64,000 nucleotides of DNA, from assembly GCF_047338595.1 (NCBI RefSeq), contig NZ_JBLFBO010000006.1, forward strand, positions 124,001-188,000, read 5' to 3'. This DNA is from Nitrospira_D sp019636945. Lineage in GTDB: Bacteria > Nitrospirota > Nitrospiria > Nitrospirales > Nitrospiraceae. Position 1 is the stretch's first letter, and each line of letters begins with the position of its first letter. Of this stretch, positions 8,973 through 17,759 are shown in pieces. Under the pieces are notes generated by a model. The model saw only the letters and a program-made list of their open reading frames with translations, ran no database searches and had not been told where the DNA came from. Both the position numbers and the translations under genes were made by a program.

Positions 8973-10799
8973 CTACTTCACAGCCACGGCCCGGACTTGC
9001 CGGTACGTCGTCAGTCCCTTGAGTACTTTCTGAATCCCATCTTGCAAGAGGGTGACCATTCCATCCCGTATGGCGACACTGAGAATTTCTGCTGTGCGCG
9101 CCCGGCTTTGAATGAGATTCTTGATCTCTTCTGAGCCGACCAGGAGTTCGTGCAAGGCCACTCGGCCCTTAAATCCAGTCTGATTACAGACTTCGCACCC
9201 CGTCCCTCGACAAAGCCTGAGATCCTCAGTGTAGGTAGCCCCGAGCTTTTCCCAATTTCTCACCCCGTATCCCTGCACAAGCTCGTCAAATTCCTGTTGT
9301 GTCGGATGGTACTCTTCTTTGCAGTAGGAACAGATCCGTTTACAGAGCCGCATGGCGAGAATGCCCAACATCGCATCAGCAAAGTTAAACGAGTCACACC
9401 CCATATCAAGCAATCGTGTCACAGTTTCTACGGCACTATTGGTATGCAATGTACTCATCACGAGATGACCTGTGAGTGACGCTTCGATCGCAATGTCCGC
9501 GGTTTCCTTGTCGCGCATCTCTCCGATCATGATGACATCTGGATCAGCCCGAAGGAATGCACGCATCGCCGAGGCAAAGGTAAATCCGATCTTTGGGTGC
9601 ACTTGTACTTGCCGCAACCCTTCTTGTGTCACTTCAATGGGATCTTCAGCCGTCCAAATTTTCCGTTCATCGGTATTGATGTGTTTCAATACCGCGTGAA
9701 GCGTCGTCGTCTTTCCTGATCCAGTCGGCCCCACGCACAGAAAAATGCCATGTGGATGTTCAGCCAGCTCCTTCACGGTCTGTAACACATCAGCAGGAAA
9801 ATCCATCGCTTCTAACGGCATGGTTTCCTTGGCGGTCAAGAGACGGAGCACGACATCTTCATTGTTTCCTGCCGTCGGCAGCGTTGCCACCCGCAACTCA
9901 ATTTCACGGTCCTTCGCTAACTTGTATCGGATCTTTCCATCTTGAGGTTTCCGCCGCTCGGAAATGTCCAAATTGGCCATAATCTTCAACCGTGAGACGA
10001 TGGCTCGACGATAGGCAGCCGGAATCCTCATATAGGTAAAGCAGGTCCCATCGACTCGGAATCGAACCGCGGTTTCCTTACGGTCGGAATAGGGCTCGAT
10101 GTGGACGTCCGAGGCCGCCAGCCGATATGCCTCAGCAATAACCTGGTTTGCCAGCCGTACGATGGCCGAGTCGTTTTCATCGATCTCTCTTCGCTCTGCT
10201 TCAGCGTTCCGTTCGCTGCCGGCCTCATCCACCAGCTCCCCAAGAATATCCGTGATTGAGCCACCAGTTGCTTGGCCTGTTGCAACAAGCAGATATTGTT
10301 CGATGTCCCGCCGAAGCCCGACTGCAAATCGAATGGTTGTCCCTGGAAACGCACGGCGAATATCCAAGCCCTTTTCGAGATCATGAGGATCATTGGTGAC
10401 GACGTCGAGCACTGTGCCCTGACGCTTCATGGGAATCCAAGAACTCCTTCTGAGGTAATCGAAGCTGAGGTTTTTTAAGAGTTCCGGATCAATAATTGTT
10501 CGTTCGTCGTACGGAATATAGGGACATTGATAGAACTCACTTAATGCTGACCCGAGGGCTGGTTTAGGGACACGATATTTGTCGATGAGGACAGTCTCTA
10601 GATCAACCTCTCGTGAGAGGGATTCCTCCACTGCCGCGTCCAATTCAGTCGGACTTATAAGGCCCCTGTACGCGATACAATCCAGGAGACTCCGTTCCAT
10701 AGTCTTTTTTCGGGGCACCTTGTTCATCGGGGGTCTCTTCAGCGTTGCGACGGAAAGGACTTCTCGTTTATTCTGTGTTCCAGCGGCTTGTGCAATCAT
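8973..10799 (-). CDS. pilB: Type IV pilus extension ATPase PilB (GspE family)
   Basis: 608 aa. An N-terminal MshEN/T2SSE_N-type domain (about residues 35-170) is followed by a GspE ATPase with Walker A GPTGSGKTT (357-365), an Asp-box region (AEDPIEV), a Walker-B-like segment (DPDVIMIGEMRD, about 419-430) and a His box (GHLVMSTLHTNS). The tetracysteine zinc site is C490-x2-C493 with C535-x2-C538, which marks PilB/GspE rather than PilT. The enzyme hydrolyses ATP on the cytoplasmic side to drive pilin addition. Start at 10799 is supported by AAGGAAGAG seven nt upstream. It sits 74 bp behind the last gene of pilin module B. pilC, pilT and pilMNOPQ are not in this window. Confidence 0.93.
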   Translation of the reverse strand: MIAQAAGTQNKREVLSVATLKRPPMNKVPRKKTMERSLLDCIAYRGLISPTELDAAVEESLSREVDLETVLIDKYRVPKPALGSALSEFYQCPYIPYDERTIIDPELLKNLSFDYLRRSSWIPMKRQGTVLDVVTNDPHDLEKGLDIRRAFPGTTIRFAVGLRRDIEQYLLVATGQATGGSITDILGELVDEAGSERNAEAERREIDENDSAIVRLANQVIAEAYRLAASDVHIEPYSDRKETAVRFRVDGTCFTYMRIPAAYRRAIVSRLKIMANLDISERRKPQDGKIRYKLAKDREIELRVATLPTAGNNEDVVLRLLTAKETMPLEAMDFPADVLQTVKELAEHPHGIFLCVGPTGSGKTTTLHAVLKHINTDERKIWTAEDPIEVTQEGLRQVQVHPKIGFTFASAMRAFLRADPDVIMIGEMRDKETADIAIEASLTGHLVMSTLHTNSAVETVTRLLDMGCDSFNFADAMLGILAMRLCKRICSYCKEEYHPTQQEFDELVQGYGVRNWEKLGATYTEDLRLCRGTGCEVCNQTGFKGRVALHELLVGSEEIKNLIQSRARTAEILSVAIRDGMVTLLQDGIQKVLKGLTTYRQVRAVAVK

Positions 10800-10873
10800 T
10801 GTAGCTCTTCCTTGTGTCCCGACAACTAGAATACGTTTTTGATTCGTCTATAAAGTGAGGACCCCTTCGCCAA

Positions 10874-12343
10874 TCAATATTTGGCGAGCCACGTCCCTGG
10901 AGCGCGATAGACAACCGGCAGGCCCCGAAACCACCCCTCTCCGATATCATGGTCATACCAGACTTCGAGGCTACCTCGTGAATCTGTTCCCGTAATCGTC
11001 CCGCTACTGACCACTGCACCATACACCTTTGCTTTTCCTGTCACCGTGATATTGCCAGCCGCATACAGCACACCGTTGAACTGAATCCCTGGGAGCTGAA
11101 CCGGCGTCCGAGTCACGGCCCCATCGAAATTGGTCCATGGCGGGCTGAGAGCCTTGATCAGAGCTCCAGGTCCATGGGGATTGAGATGGATATGGCCCTG
11201 CATCACAATCGTGGCTTCGAGATAGGAGGCCTGCAAACGGAGTACGCCAAGGTTATCCAGACGTGGTGGCAGCTGGTCCAGCGTATCGATGAAGACCAAC
11301 CCTTGTTGGTCACCCGGCATCTGAGACTTCAACACCTCATCAGGCGAAAGTCCTCGACCCGGCTCTACCAGACCTTGAGGATAGAGCAGCCCTTCGCGGT
11401 CAATCGCGAAGTAGCGCCCGATACGCTTAGCCATCTGCTTCAGTTCTTCGTAGGTCCATTGATCCAGCCGCAGGCCCGGAATCGGCGATTGTCCGTCGTG
11501 AATATTCGATGGCAGGCCCGGCGCCTGGTCTGGAGCCGGTTGAGTAACCAACACCTGTCCCCCAACCCACGCTTCCATCCAGCGATCCTCCCGTTGCGCC
11601 GTCTCGTCATAGCTCTGTCCTGTTACCGGTGCCATCCCGCTTTTGGTTGGAATATCGCTCTCATGACTGACCACGAAAGTTTCCCCCACTCGCAAATCAC
11701 CCCAATGAACTCTGACCGGTGATTCATTGCCCTGTCGAAATTCCCCTAGATGTCGTGCCACTTGCACCGCAGCCTTCAACGGGCGAAGATTCAAGGCGCC
11801 TAGCTGGAGCAAGACGGAGTGCCTGACCGAGGGAGTTGTCTCTGTAGCAATCGTGGCATCTACCGTGCACAACAGGCCAGGATTTGATGGTGCATAGACC
11901 TTGACCTCTTCGACATGCCCTAAATGGCGCATCGCGCGAAAGACGCCCACTTCCGGATCGTTCAAGACCCGTTCGTCTGTAGGATTCACCGCAAGGAACG
12001 CGATATCTGGCTGTTCTCTGGTCCCTGTAAACTGTGAACGGCCATCGGGGCCAAAAAAAGACGGCCCTCCTTCTCCATCACGCTGTCGCTTCTCTCGGAA
12101 AAGCCTGAGCCGCGGATGACTGCCGGTCGACTGTGGATCATGAAACCACGCCACTGTCAGTTCGGCTGCCGCATCGGCAAGCTGTTGAGTGACGGCCCCC
12201 TGATTTCCCGCGCGAGCACTGACGACCTCCTGCCCGGATAGACTGAACAGGGCTGACGCTAAGAGTGATACCAGTAGAACGATGACCATCGCTCCGAGGA
12301 GCGCAATCCCTTGTTGGTTTCCTGTGAGAATTCGATGAGACAT
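10874..12343 (-). CDS. Large PilX-like pilus-associated protein (module B)
   Basis: 489 aa. The N-terminus 'NQQGIALLGAMVIVLLVSLL' then 'ALFSLSGQEVVSARAGNQGA' follows the PilX pattern: hydrophobic helix without the classic Glu +5, then an alpha segment. The body is much longer than usual PilX. It ends in a repetitive Gly/Val-rich stretch (NGVLYAAGNITVTGKAKVYG) that looks like stacked beta strands. It is the fourth gene of the second module, matching pilX in module A. No PilY1 follows it in this operon; pilB does. It may supply both the PilX-type anchor and a large exposed domain, but that is inference. Confidence 0.75.
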   Translation of the reverse strand: MSHRILTGNQQGIALLGAMVIVLLVSLLASALFSLSGQEVVSARAGNQGAVTQQLADAAAELTVAWFHDPQSTGSHPRLRLFREKRQRDGEGGPSFFGPDGRSQFTGTREQPDIAFLAVNPTDERVLNDPEVGVFRAMRHLGHVEEVKVYAPSNPGLLCTVDATIATETTPSVRHSVLLQLGALNLRPLKAAVQVARHLGEFRQGNESPVRVHWGDLRVGETFVVSHESDIPTKSGMAPVTGQSYDETAQREDRWMEAWVGGQVLVTQPAPDQAPGLPSNIHDGQSPIPGLRLDQWTYEELKQMAKRIGRYFAIDREGLLYPQGLVEPGRGLSPDEVLKSQMPGDQQGLVFIDTLDQLPPRLDNLGVLRLQASYLEATIVMQGHIHLNPHGPGALIKALSPPWTNFDGAVTRTPVQLPGIQFNGVLYAAGNITVTGKAKVYGAVVSSGTITGTDSRGSLEVWYDHDIGEGWFRGLPVVYRAPGTWLAKY

Positions 12344-12358
12344 GGTCCTCTTCCTCGC

Positions 12359-13117
12359 TTATGATTGAATAGTGACATCCCGCAGCATCACGCCCCGGGG
12401 TTGTTCGGAATGGATTTCTATGACGACCCGTTTCACGTGGGGGATTGCGCTTGTTCTTGTTCCCCTGTCGTCCCAATATGACAGCCGAAAATCTAGAAGA
12501 CGCCCGATCATCACGCTCGCTCCTCCATCGACCATGCGCATGAGTTGCGTGGTTCCGTTCTCGTCCCGCTTTGCGTAGTACACAACCCGATTGCGAACTT
12601 CCACCGCCGTTCCCGCAGGAAAGGTGGCCTCGATCGGCTCGAGCAATGTCAGCTGACTTCGTTGCCCTGCCCGTGCAAGCCGATGTGACTCACAGTTCGT
12701 AGAACTGCAGATCATAATGGTCTTCCCCGTTCCCCATCCGCTACCATCCTGCACGGCAATAACGAACTGCCCTGGGAGAAGCGCACCGGTCGTATTGGTC
12801 CGAAGTGCCCCGAGATTCGCATGGAAGAGAAGCTGATCCGGATCCGCAGTTTGGATCGAGTCAGCAGTGGCGAGTCGAACTTCCTGCTCGAAGACTTCCA
12901 GACCAAGTCTCATATCTTGCTGTTGCTTGACTGCTGCAAACTGCTTGTTCGCATGGGTTTTAGCCACAGTGAAGATATCCAAGGTGGCGGCCAGTACTGC
13001 TACGCCGATGCCCAGACTGAGCATCAACTCGATCAATGTGAACCCAGACTGGCAGACTATCGACTCGCAAATGGATGGCTGCTGAGTCGAGTTGGAAATG
13101 GACTTACTGAGATTCAT
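12359..13117 (-). CDS. PilW-like minor pilin (module B)
   Basis: 252 aa. 'CQSG' before 'FTLIELMLSLGIGVAVLAAT' is a classic prepilin site with Glu +5, followed by 'QQDMRLGLEVFEQEVRLA', the PilW signature segment also seen in the module A protein. The C-terminal half contains a Cys pair (ICSSTNC). The leader before the Gly is long (about 24 residues), so a later start is possible. It overlaps the preceding pilV-like gene by 4 bp (ATGA) and ends 15 bp before the next gene, indicating one operon. Expected to be a PilD-processed tip-complex pilin. Confidence 0.85.
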   Translation of the reverse strand: MNLSKSISNSTQQPSICESIVCQSGFTLIELMLSLGIGVAVLAATLDIFTVAKTHANKQFAAVKQQQDMRLGLEVFEQEVRLATADSIQTADPDQLLFHANLGALRTNTTGALLPGQFVIAVQDGSGWGTGKTIMICSSTNCESHRLARAGQRSQLTLLEPIEATFPAGTAVEVRNRVVYYAKRDENGTTQLMRMVDGGASVMIGRLLDFRLSYWDDRGTRTSAIPHVKRVVIEIHSEQPRGVMLRDVTIQS

Positions 13118-13599
13118 CGTTGCCCCACATAACTTGGGTTCGCCCGCATCGTCGCCATGTGAATCTCCCGCTTCTCCTTGTTCCGCCCCAGATAAGACGC
13201 CGCCGCATGAATCCTGACCATACCGATTGCACTCAGGGGGCCGGGTTGATCTGTCTCGATCGTCCAGACTACGGTTATTCCATCTCGCTCGTACATGGCG
13301 GTATATATGCCGTCGCCCGGTGCAACATCGAAGCCTGTGCCGTCATCAGTCATAAGGGTCTCGGGAATGCCATCTCGATCAAGGTCGTCTTCCAGGAGCA
13401 ACTGCCATCGAATAGAACGCTTCACTTCCAGCCTCCCCTGCGCCAGCTCTAACGCCCGACTATTCATCACCGTCTGCTGAGCGTACCTGGAAGAGATCTC
13501 CACCGCACCCAGCGTCCCCATCAAGGCGATGCCAGAAATCACCATTGCCACCATGACCTCGACCAGACTGAAGCCCTGACTGTTCAATGCCTGTTTCAT
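13114..13599 (-). CDS. PilV-like minor pilin (module B)
   Basis: 161 aa. 'NSQG' before 'FSLVEVMVAMVISGIALMGT' gives a short leader and Glu +5. The next segment 'MNSRALELAQGRLEVKRSI' is PilV-like. A calcium-type loop (DDLDRDGIPE) lies mid-protein, echoing those in PilY1. Both ends overlap the neighbouring genes by 4 bp, so translation is coupled within the fimT-pilV-pilW series. Expected role: minor pilin of a second tip complex. Confidence 0.84.
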   Translation of the reverse strand: MKQALNSQGFSLVEVMVAMVISGIALMGTLGAVEISSRYAQQTVMNSRALELAQGRLEVKRSIRWQLLLEDDLDRDGIPETLMTDDGTGFDVAPGDGIYTAMYERDGITVVWTIETDQPGPLSAIGMVRIHAAASYLGRNKEKREIHMATMRANPSYVGQR

Positions 13600-14027
13600 A
13601 AAATGGATACCCGACCTGTGATACTCACGGTCAGTTTCTGATTCGGACCCGCTTGGCCATGGAGGTAAATCGTTGTCGCCGTGGCAGACCGTCCGCTTGG
13701 GTGAAACAGGATCTCCGCCCCCCCACTCGGCTCTTCGATCACAACTTGCTTGTCGCTATAACGATAGACGTGATGCGTGAGCCCAGTCTGGACAAACTGG
13801 GTGACAAGTTCGCGCTGGTCCAGGTCGATGAGAACCCGCACGCGATCGTGGTGAGTCAGGGCTAGTTGTTTGGCAAGACGGAGTTCCGAAGCGATCTCCT
13901 CAGCAGCACAGCGAACCTGGGTGCGGGAATTGAGACTCATAAAGTTGGGCAGCGCCATACTCGCCACGATAGCGACGATACCGATAACGATGAGGAGTTC
14001 AGTTACCGTCTTCCCCTCTTGCGTCAT
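13596..14027 (-). CDS. FimT/GspH-like minor pilin with atypical cleavage site (module B)
   Basis: 143 aa from the ATG at 14027, which has GGAG about 9 nt upstream; a longer frame from 14084 is less likely. The prepilin site reads MTQEG then KTVTELLIVIGIVAIVASMA: Gly at -1 and Glu at +5 are kept, but +1 is Lys instead of the usual Phe or Met. The helix is followed by 'CAAEEIASELRLAKQLALTH', the FimT/GspH pattern. It is the first gene of module B and overlaps the pilV-like gene by 4 bp. Whether PilD cleaves such a site is uncertain. Confidence 0.82.
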   Translation of the reverse strand: MTQEGKTVTELLIVIGIVAIVASMALPNFMSLNSRTQVRCAAEEIASELRLAKQLALTHHDRVRVLIDLDQRELVTQFVQTGLTHHVYRYSDKQVVIEEPSGGAEILFHPSGRSATATTIYLHGQAGPNQKLTVSITGRVSIL

Positions 14028-14315
14028 GTCTTTCTCTCCAGTTTTCTGTCCCATCAACTGACGGAGCGGTATCTCAAGACTCATGCCGCTTTAAAGTCAG
14101 CTCGATGTGGGCAGTGTTCTTGACGATGGCAGTATGAATTGGACTAGTGCAAGCTACTGGAACAACGAGAGAAACTTGCGCTTCAGGAGGATAAGGGCGT
14201 AGAGAACCACAGCTGCGGGGGAATCATCCAGAGAATGCGAACCACCAAACCAAAGAGATACAGTTCCCGACAGAAAAGATACAGTTGAATCGCTTGGAGT
14301 TAGCCAGCAGAGCCA

Positions 14316-15101
14316 TTATCCCGTCAATAGGCTTTCGTACCAGTCAAGGAGTGACTGCCCAAAGAAGAGGGAGATCAGTGCACCGCAGACGAGAAACGGC
14401 CCAAAAGGGATATAGTCTTCGCGCTTAATCGCCTTTGACGCGATAAGGGTCACTCCGACGACCGATCCCAGAAATGACCCTAACATAATCGTCATGACCG
14501 CCGGTTTCCATCCCAGGAATGCCCCGATCATGGCAAGCAGCTTGATGTCTCCTCCACCCATTCCCTCCTTACCAAAGAGGTATGGGCTTGCCCAAGCAAG
14601 CAGCCAGAGAATCCCTCCGCCGACGAGCAACCCAATGATTCCGTTGACAAGTCCAAGCGGCAGGATCGTACCGGCGCTAATCAAGCCAAGCACAATGCCT
14701 GGGAATGTAATCGCATTCGGGATGATTTTATGGGAGAGATCAGTTCCTGCAACCACGAGGAGCGCGGAATAGAGCCCCAAGTAGACCGCTGTGCTCCAGG
14801 TCAATCCAAAAAACCCTAGAAGACTCACATACCCGAACGCGTTCAGTATTTCCACCGCCGGGTATCGTAACGGGATACGCACTCCGCACTGTCGGCATCG
14901 GCCGCCCAATGCCACATAGCTCAGGATTGGGATATTGTCGTACCAGGCAATCGCATGAGAACAGGTTGGACAATGCGATCCAGGCCAGGCCACTGATTCG
15001 TGCCTCGGCAATCGATAAATGCAGACATTGAGAAAGCTTCCAACCACAGCTCCGAAGAAACCACCGAATGCCAGCAGGAGGAGGTCGTGGCTGTCATGCA
15101 T
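14316..15101 (-). CDS. pilD: Prepilin peptidase / N-methyltransferase PilD
   Basis: 261 aa and polytopic. The N-terminal methyltransferase part holds the zinc tetracysteine site C44-x2-C47 and C69-x2-C72. The peptidase part has the two catalytic aspartates of the family, D121 (GTDLSHKIIPN) and D185 in the signature GMGGGDIKLLA. It cleaves class III leaders of the pilins encoded downstream and methylates the new N-terminus in the inner membrane. Same strand as module B, with a gap of about 290 bp in which I see no gene or clear terminator. Confidence 0.94.
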   Translation of the reverse strand: MHDSHDLLLLAFGGFFGAVVGSFLNVCIYRLPRHESVAWPGSHCPTCSHAIAWYDNIPILSYVALGGRCRQCGVRIPLRYPAVEILNAFGYVSLLGFFGLTWSTAVYLGLYSALLVVAGTDLSHKIIPNAITFPGIVLGLISAGTILPLGLVNGIIGLLVGGGILWLLAWASPYLFGKEGMGGGDIKLLAMIGAFLGWKPAVMTIMLGSFLGSVVGVTLIASKAIKREDYIPFGPFLVCGALISLFFGQSLLDWYESLLTG

Positions 15102-15257
15102 AATTGCTCAGAGTTCTTTCCCTACCTAGCAACCCCACTAGGGCCGAATTGCCGTTATTTACTTTTGTCAGGCAACGCCCCATAATTGCCGCTATCTCAA
15201 GACGATTGACTTCGAGTATACCTGAAACTGCGTACGATCAAAGGAGAACTCAACATC

Positions 15258-15536
15258 ATGGCTAAGACAAGTGCAAAGGCTCGCCCACGGAAATCTCTTG
15301 CTGATCTTCAACCTCCGCCACGTCCACGCCGACCGGAATCTCTGACCTCGCGAGAGCAGGAAATTCTTGAGTTGATTTGGGCTGGTTTTAAAAATAAGGA
15401 GATCGGTCAGCGATTGAAGATCAGCGTGAAGACCGTCGAAGCCCATCGTGCCAACATGATGAAGAAGTTGCGCGTGTCGAATACGGCTCAGCTACTGAAG
15501 ACGGCGATCCAGGGGGGTGCGCTCCGAGTCCGTTGA
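15258..15536 (+). CDS. Stand-alone LuxR/FixJ-type HTH protein
   Basis: 92 aa. After a basic, Pro-rich 28-residue N-terminus comes a complete GerE/LuxR HTH (SLTSREQEILELIWAGFKNK, then EIGQRLKISVKTVEAHR). There is no receiver or ligand domain. The protein presumably binds DNA, but its signal is unknown. AAAGGAG lies well placed before the ATG at 15258. Its last 45 bp overlap the 3' end of rlmB on the other strand, so the two genes converge with shared coding sequence. It is divergent from pilD and could regulate the pilus locus, but only position supports this. Confidence 0.83.
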   Translation: MAKTSAKARPRKSLADLQPPPRPRRPESLTSREQEILELIWAGFKNKEIGQRLKISVKTVEAHRANMMKKLRVSNTAQLLKTAIQGGALRVR

Positions 15537-16313
15537 ACGACCTGCCGCGTAGTTGTCCTGCTCCCGTTGTCGAACGACCTCGTACAAGACGATTGCCGCA
15601 GAAGCCGACACATTCAGGGATTGGACTTTTCCACGGAGCGGGATACGCACACACTCGTCACAGTGCTGAACCACGCCTGATCGAATTCCAGTCCCCTCGG
15701 CCCCCAAGACAAATCCAACTGGTCCCCGGTAGTCGATATCTGTAAAGACTTTCTTGGCTGACGGAGTCACACCGTAGATCCACACTCCGGCGGCTTTGAG
15801 CGAGTCGAGGAGCCTGCTCAGGTTCGTCACACGCGATACTGGCATGTGGTCGATCGCGCCGGCCGAGGCTTTGGCAACCACCGATGTCAGCCCCGCAGCC
15901 CTTCGTTCCGGGATAAAGACACCATGTGCCCCAGCCCCCTCCGCCGTTCGGAGAACGGCACCGAGGTTGTGCGGGTCTTCAACTCCATCTAGGATCACCA
16001 GTAACGGCGGTTCCTGTCGTTGGGCTGCACGATCCAGAATCTCCTCCTGAGTCTGATAAGCTTTGGCCGCAGCAAGTGCCACAACACCTTGATGTTTGCC
16101 ATTAGGAACGAGGCGGTCGAGTGAACTGATGGGCTGGATGTGAACGGGAACCCGATGCGATCGGGCCAATTGGACAAGATCCGTGAATTGTTTATCGGTC
16201 CGAAGAACCAGGACCCGTTGGAGTGGCCTGCCTCCAGCTTTCAGCGCTTCCCGGACGGCATGCAGACCATAAAGAATTTCCTGAGAATCAGCGCTTCCAT
16301 CGGCTGGTGCCAT
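15492..16313 (-). CDS. rlmB: 23S rRNA 2'-O-ribose methyltransferase RlmB-like (TrmH/SpoU family)
   Basis: About 273 aa. The N-terminal substrate-binding domain opens with 'LYGLHAVREALKAG'. The C-terminal SPOUT domain holds the three family motifs: DPHNLGAVLRTAEGAGA, GFVLGAEGTGI and IPLRGKVQSLNVSASAA. The family uses S-adenosylmethionine to methylate guanosine 2'-OH in rRNA. The start at 16313 (GAGG about 9 nt upstream) leaves a 26-bp overlap with the end of cysS; a longer frame from 16367 overlaps more. The Arg-rich C-terminal tail is encoded opposite the LuxR-type gene. TrmH-type tRNA specificity cannot be excluded, but length and neighbour cysS favour RlmB. Confidence 0.88.
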   Translation of the reverse strand: MAPADGSADSQEILYGLHAVREALKAGGRPLQRVLVLRTDKQFTDLVQLARSHRVPVHIQPISSLDRLVPNGKHQGVVALAAAKAYQTQEEILDRAAQRQEPPLLVILDGVEDPHNLGAVLRTAEGAGAHGVFIPERRAAGLTSVVAKASAGAIDHMPVSRVTNLSRLLDSLKAAGVWIYGVTPSAKKVFTDIDYRGPVGFVLGAEGTGIRSGVVQHCDECVRIPLRGKVQSLNVSASAAIVLYEVVRQREQDNYAAGRSTDSERTPLDRRLQ

Positions 16314-17754
16314 CGGGCTTGTCCTCGATGATGACTCCCTGAGCGGCGAGTGACTTACGGATTTCATCTGCTCGCTGAAAGTCTTTTCGATTACGTGCTT
16401 CTCTACGTTCTATTAACATTCTCTCAATGTCCCTTTCATTGAGAACAAGTTTGACGGTCGTAGCTTCCTCAATGTTTAGTGGGAGAGTTTCTGATACAGC
16501 ACTGCCGAACTGCCACGTGTCCACATCAAACAGCCCTAAGACTTTGCCAAGCGAGCGAAATTCCTGTCGAGCCTTCTTGCGGCCTTCAGTTGAAAGGCCT
16601 TTATCGATCATTTTATTTACATCGCTCCGCAGGCCCTGTAACGTTGCAATCGCCACTGGCGTATTGAGGTCGTCGTCCATCGCAGCCTGAAACGCAGCCC
16701 TGCAGCGATCTACCGCCTGGTCTAGCCCCTCGCCCCTTACCGCCTCTCCACCAGACTCGCTTAAACGCCCGAAAAGGTCGTAGAACCCGTTCAGGGCATT
16801 CTTTGCCTCTTTTAAAGCTTGATCAGAAAAATCGAGTGGCCCGCGGTAATGGGTCGAAAGGAGAAAGTATCGGAGGATTTCTCCCGTCATCTCTTCAGAC
16901 CATTCCGACTTCTCAAAGATTTCACGAATCGTGAAGAAGTTCCCCAGCGACTTCGACATCTTTTCTTGGTTGATCTGGACAAACCCGTTGTGCACCCAAT
17001 AGCGGGCAAACTCTTTTCCCGTCGCACCGCACGATTGCGCGATCTCATTCTCGTGGTGCGGGAAAATAAGATCCATTCCACCGCCATGGATGTCGAACGT
17101 TTCACCGAGATGCTGCATCGACATTGCGGAACATTCAATATGCCACCCGGGTCGACCGAGTCCCCAGGGACTCTCCCATGCCGGCTCACCATGTTTACTA
17201 CTTTTCCACAAGGCAAAATCCATGGGGTGACGCTTCCGCTCATCCACATCGACCCGCGCCCCGGCCTGTAGATCCTCAATTCGCCGTTTGGACAGTCGCC
17301 CGTACTCCGGATATTTCGCCACTTCAAAGTACACATCTCCGCCCACGATATAGGCCAATCCCTTGGCCACTAATTGCTCCGTAAGCTGGACAATCTCGGC
17401 GATATGTTCCGTAGCCTTTGGCTCTTCCGTCGCAACCCGGATTCCCAATTTACCCATATCTTCGTGATAAGCCTGAATGTATTTTGTCGTAATGGCATCA
17501 CAAGCCACACCCTGTTCATTGGCCCGTTTAATGATCTTGTCATCCACATCCGTGAAATTCTTTACGAATGTCACGGCATAGCCGCAAGACTCTAGATACC
17601 GACGGAGCACATCGAAGACCAATGCGCTACGCGCATGACCGATGTGACAATAGTCATAGACCGTCACGCCGCAGACGTACATGCGGACCTTGTTCGGTTC
17701 CATCGGCTCGAATACTTCTCGCCGACCGGTCAGAGTATTGAAGATTTTGAGCAT
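16288..17754 (-). CDS. cysS: Cysteinyl-tRNA synthetase
   Basis: 488 aa, normal for the family. It shows the class I signatures HIGH (37-40, CHIGHARSALVFD) and KMSKS (QEKMSKSLGNF), the N-terminal zinc cysteine C28 (VCGVTVYDYC), and WHIECSAMS and HHENEIAQS around the zinc and amino-acid site. It charges tRNA-Cys in the cytoplasm. The 3' end overlaps rlmB, and the start lies 5 bp after the DedA-family gene on the same strand, so surE-dedA-cysS-rlmB form one tight run. Confidence 0.96.
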   Translation of the reverse strand: MLKIFNTLTGRREVFEPMEPNKVRMYVCGVTVYDYCHIGHARSALVFDVLRRYLESCGYAVTFVKNFTDVDDKIIKRANEQGVACDAITTKYIQAYHEDMGKLGIRVATEEPKATEHIAEIVQLTEQLVAKGLAYIVGGDVYFEVAKYPEYGRLSKRRIEDLQAGARVDVDERKRHPMDFALWKSSKHGEPAWESPWGLGRPGWHIECSAMSMQHLGETFDIHGGGMDLIFPHHENEIAQSCGATGKEFARYWVHNGFVQINQEKMSKSLGNFFTIREIFEKSEWSEEMTGEILRYFLLSTHYRGPLDFSDQALKEAKNALNGFYDLFGRLSESGGEAVRGEGLDQAVDRCRAAFQAAMDDDLNTPVAIATLQGLRSDVNKMIDKGLSTEGRKKARQEFRSLGKVLGLFDVDTWQFGSAVSETLPLNIEEATTVKLVLNERDIERMLIERREARNRKDFQRADEIRKSLAAQGVIIEDKPDGTSRWKR

Positions 17755-17759
17755 GATGT

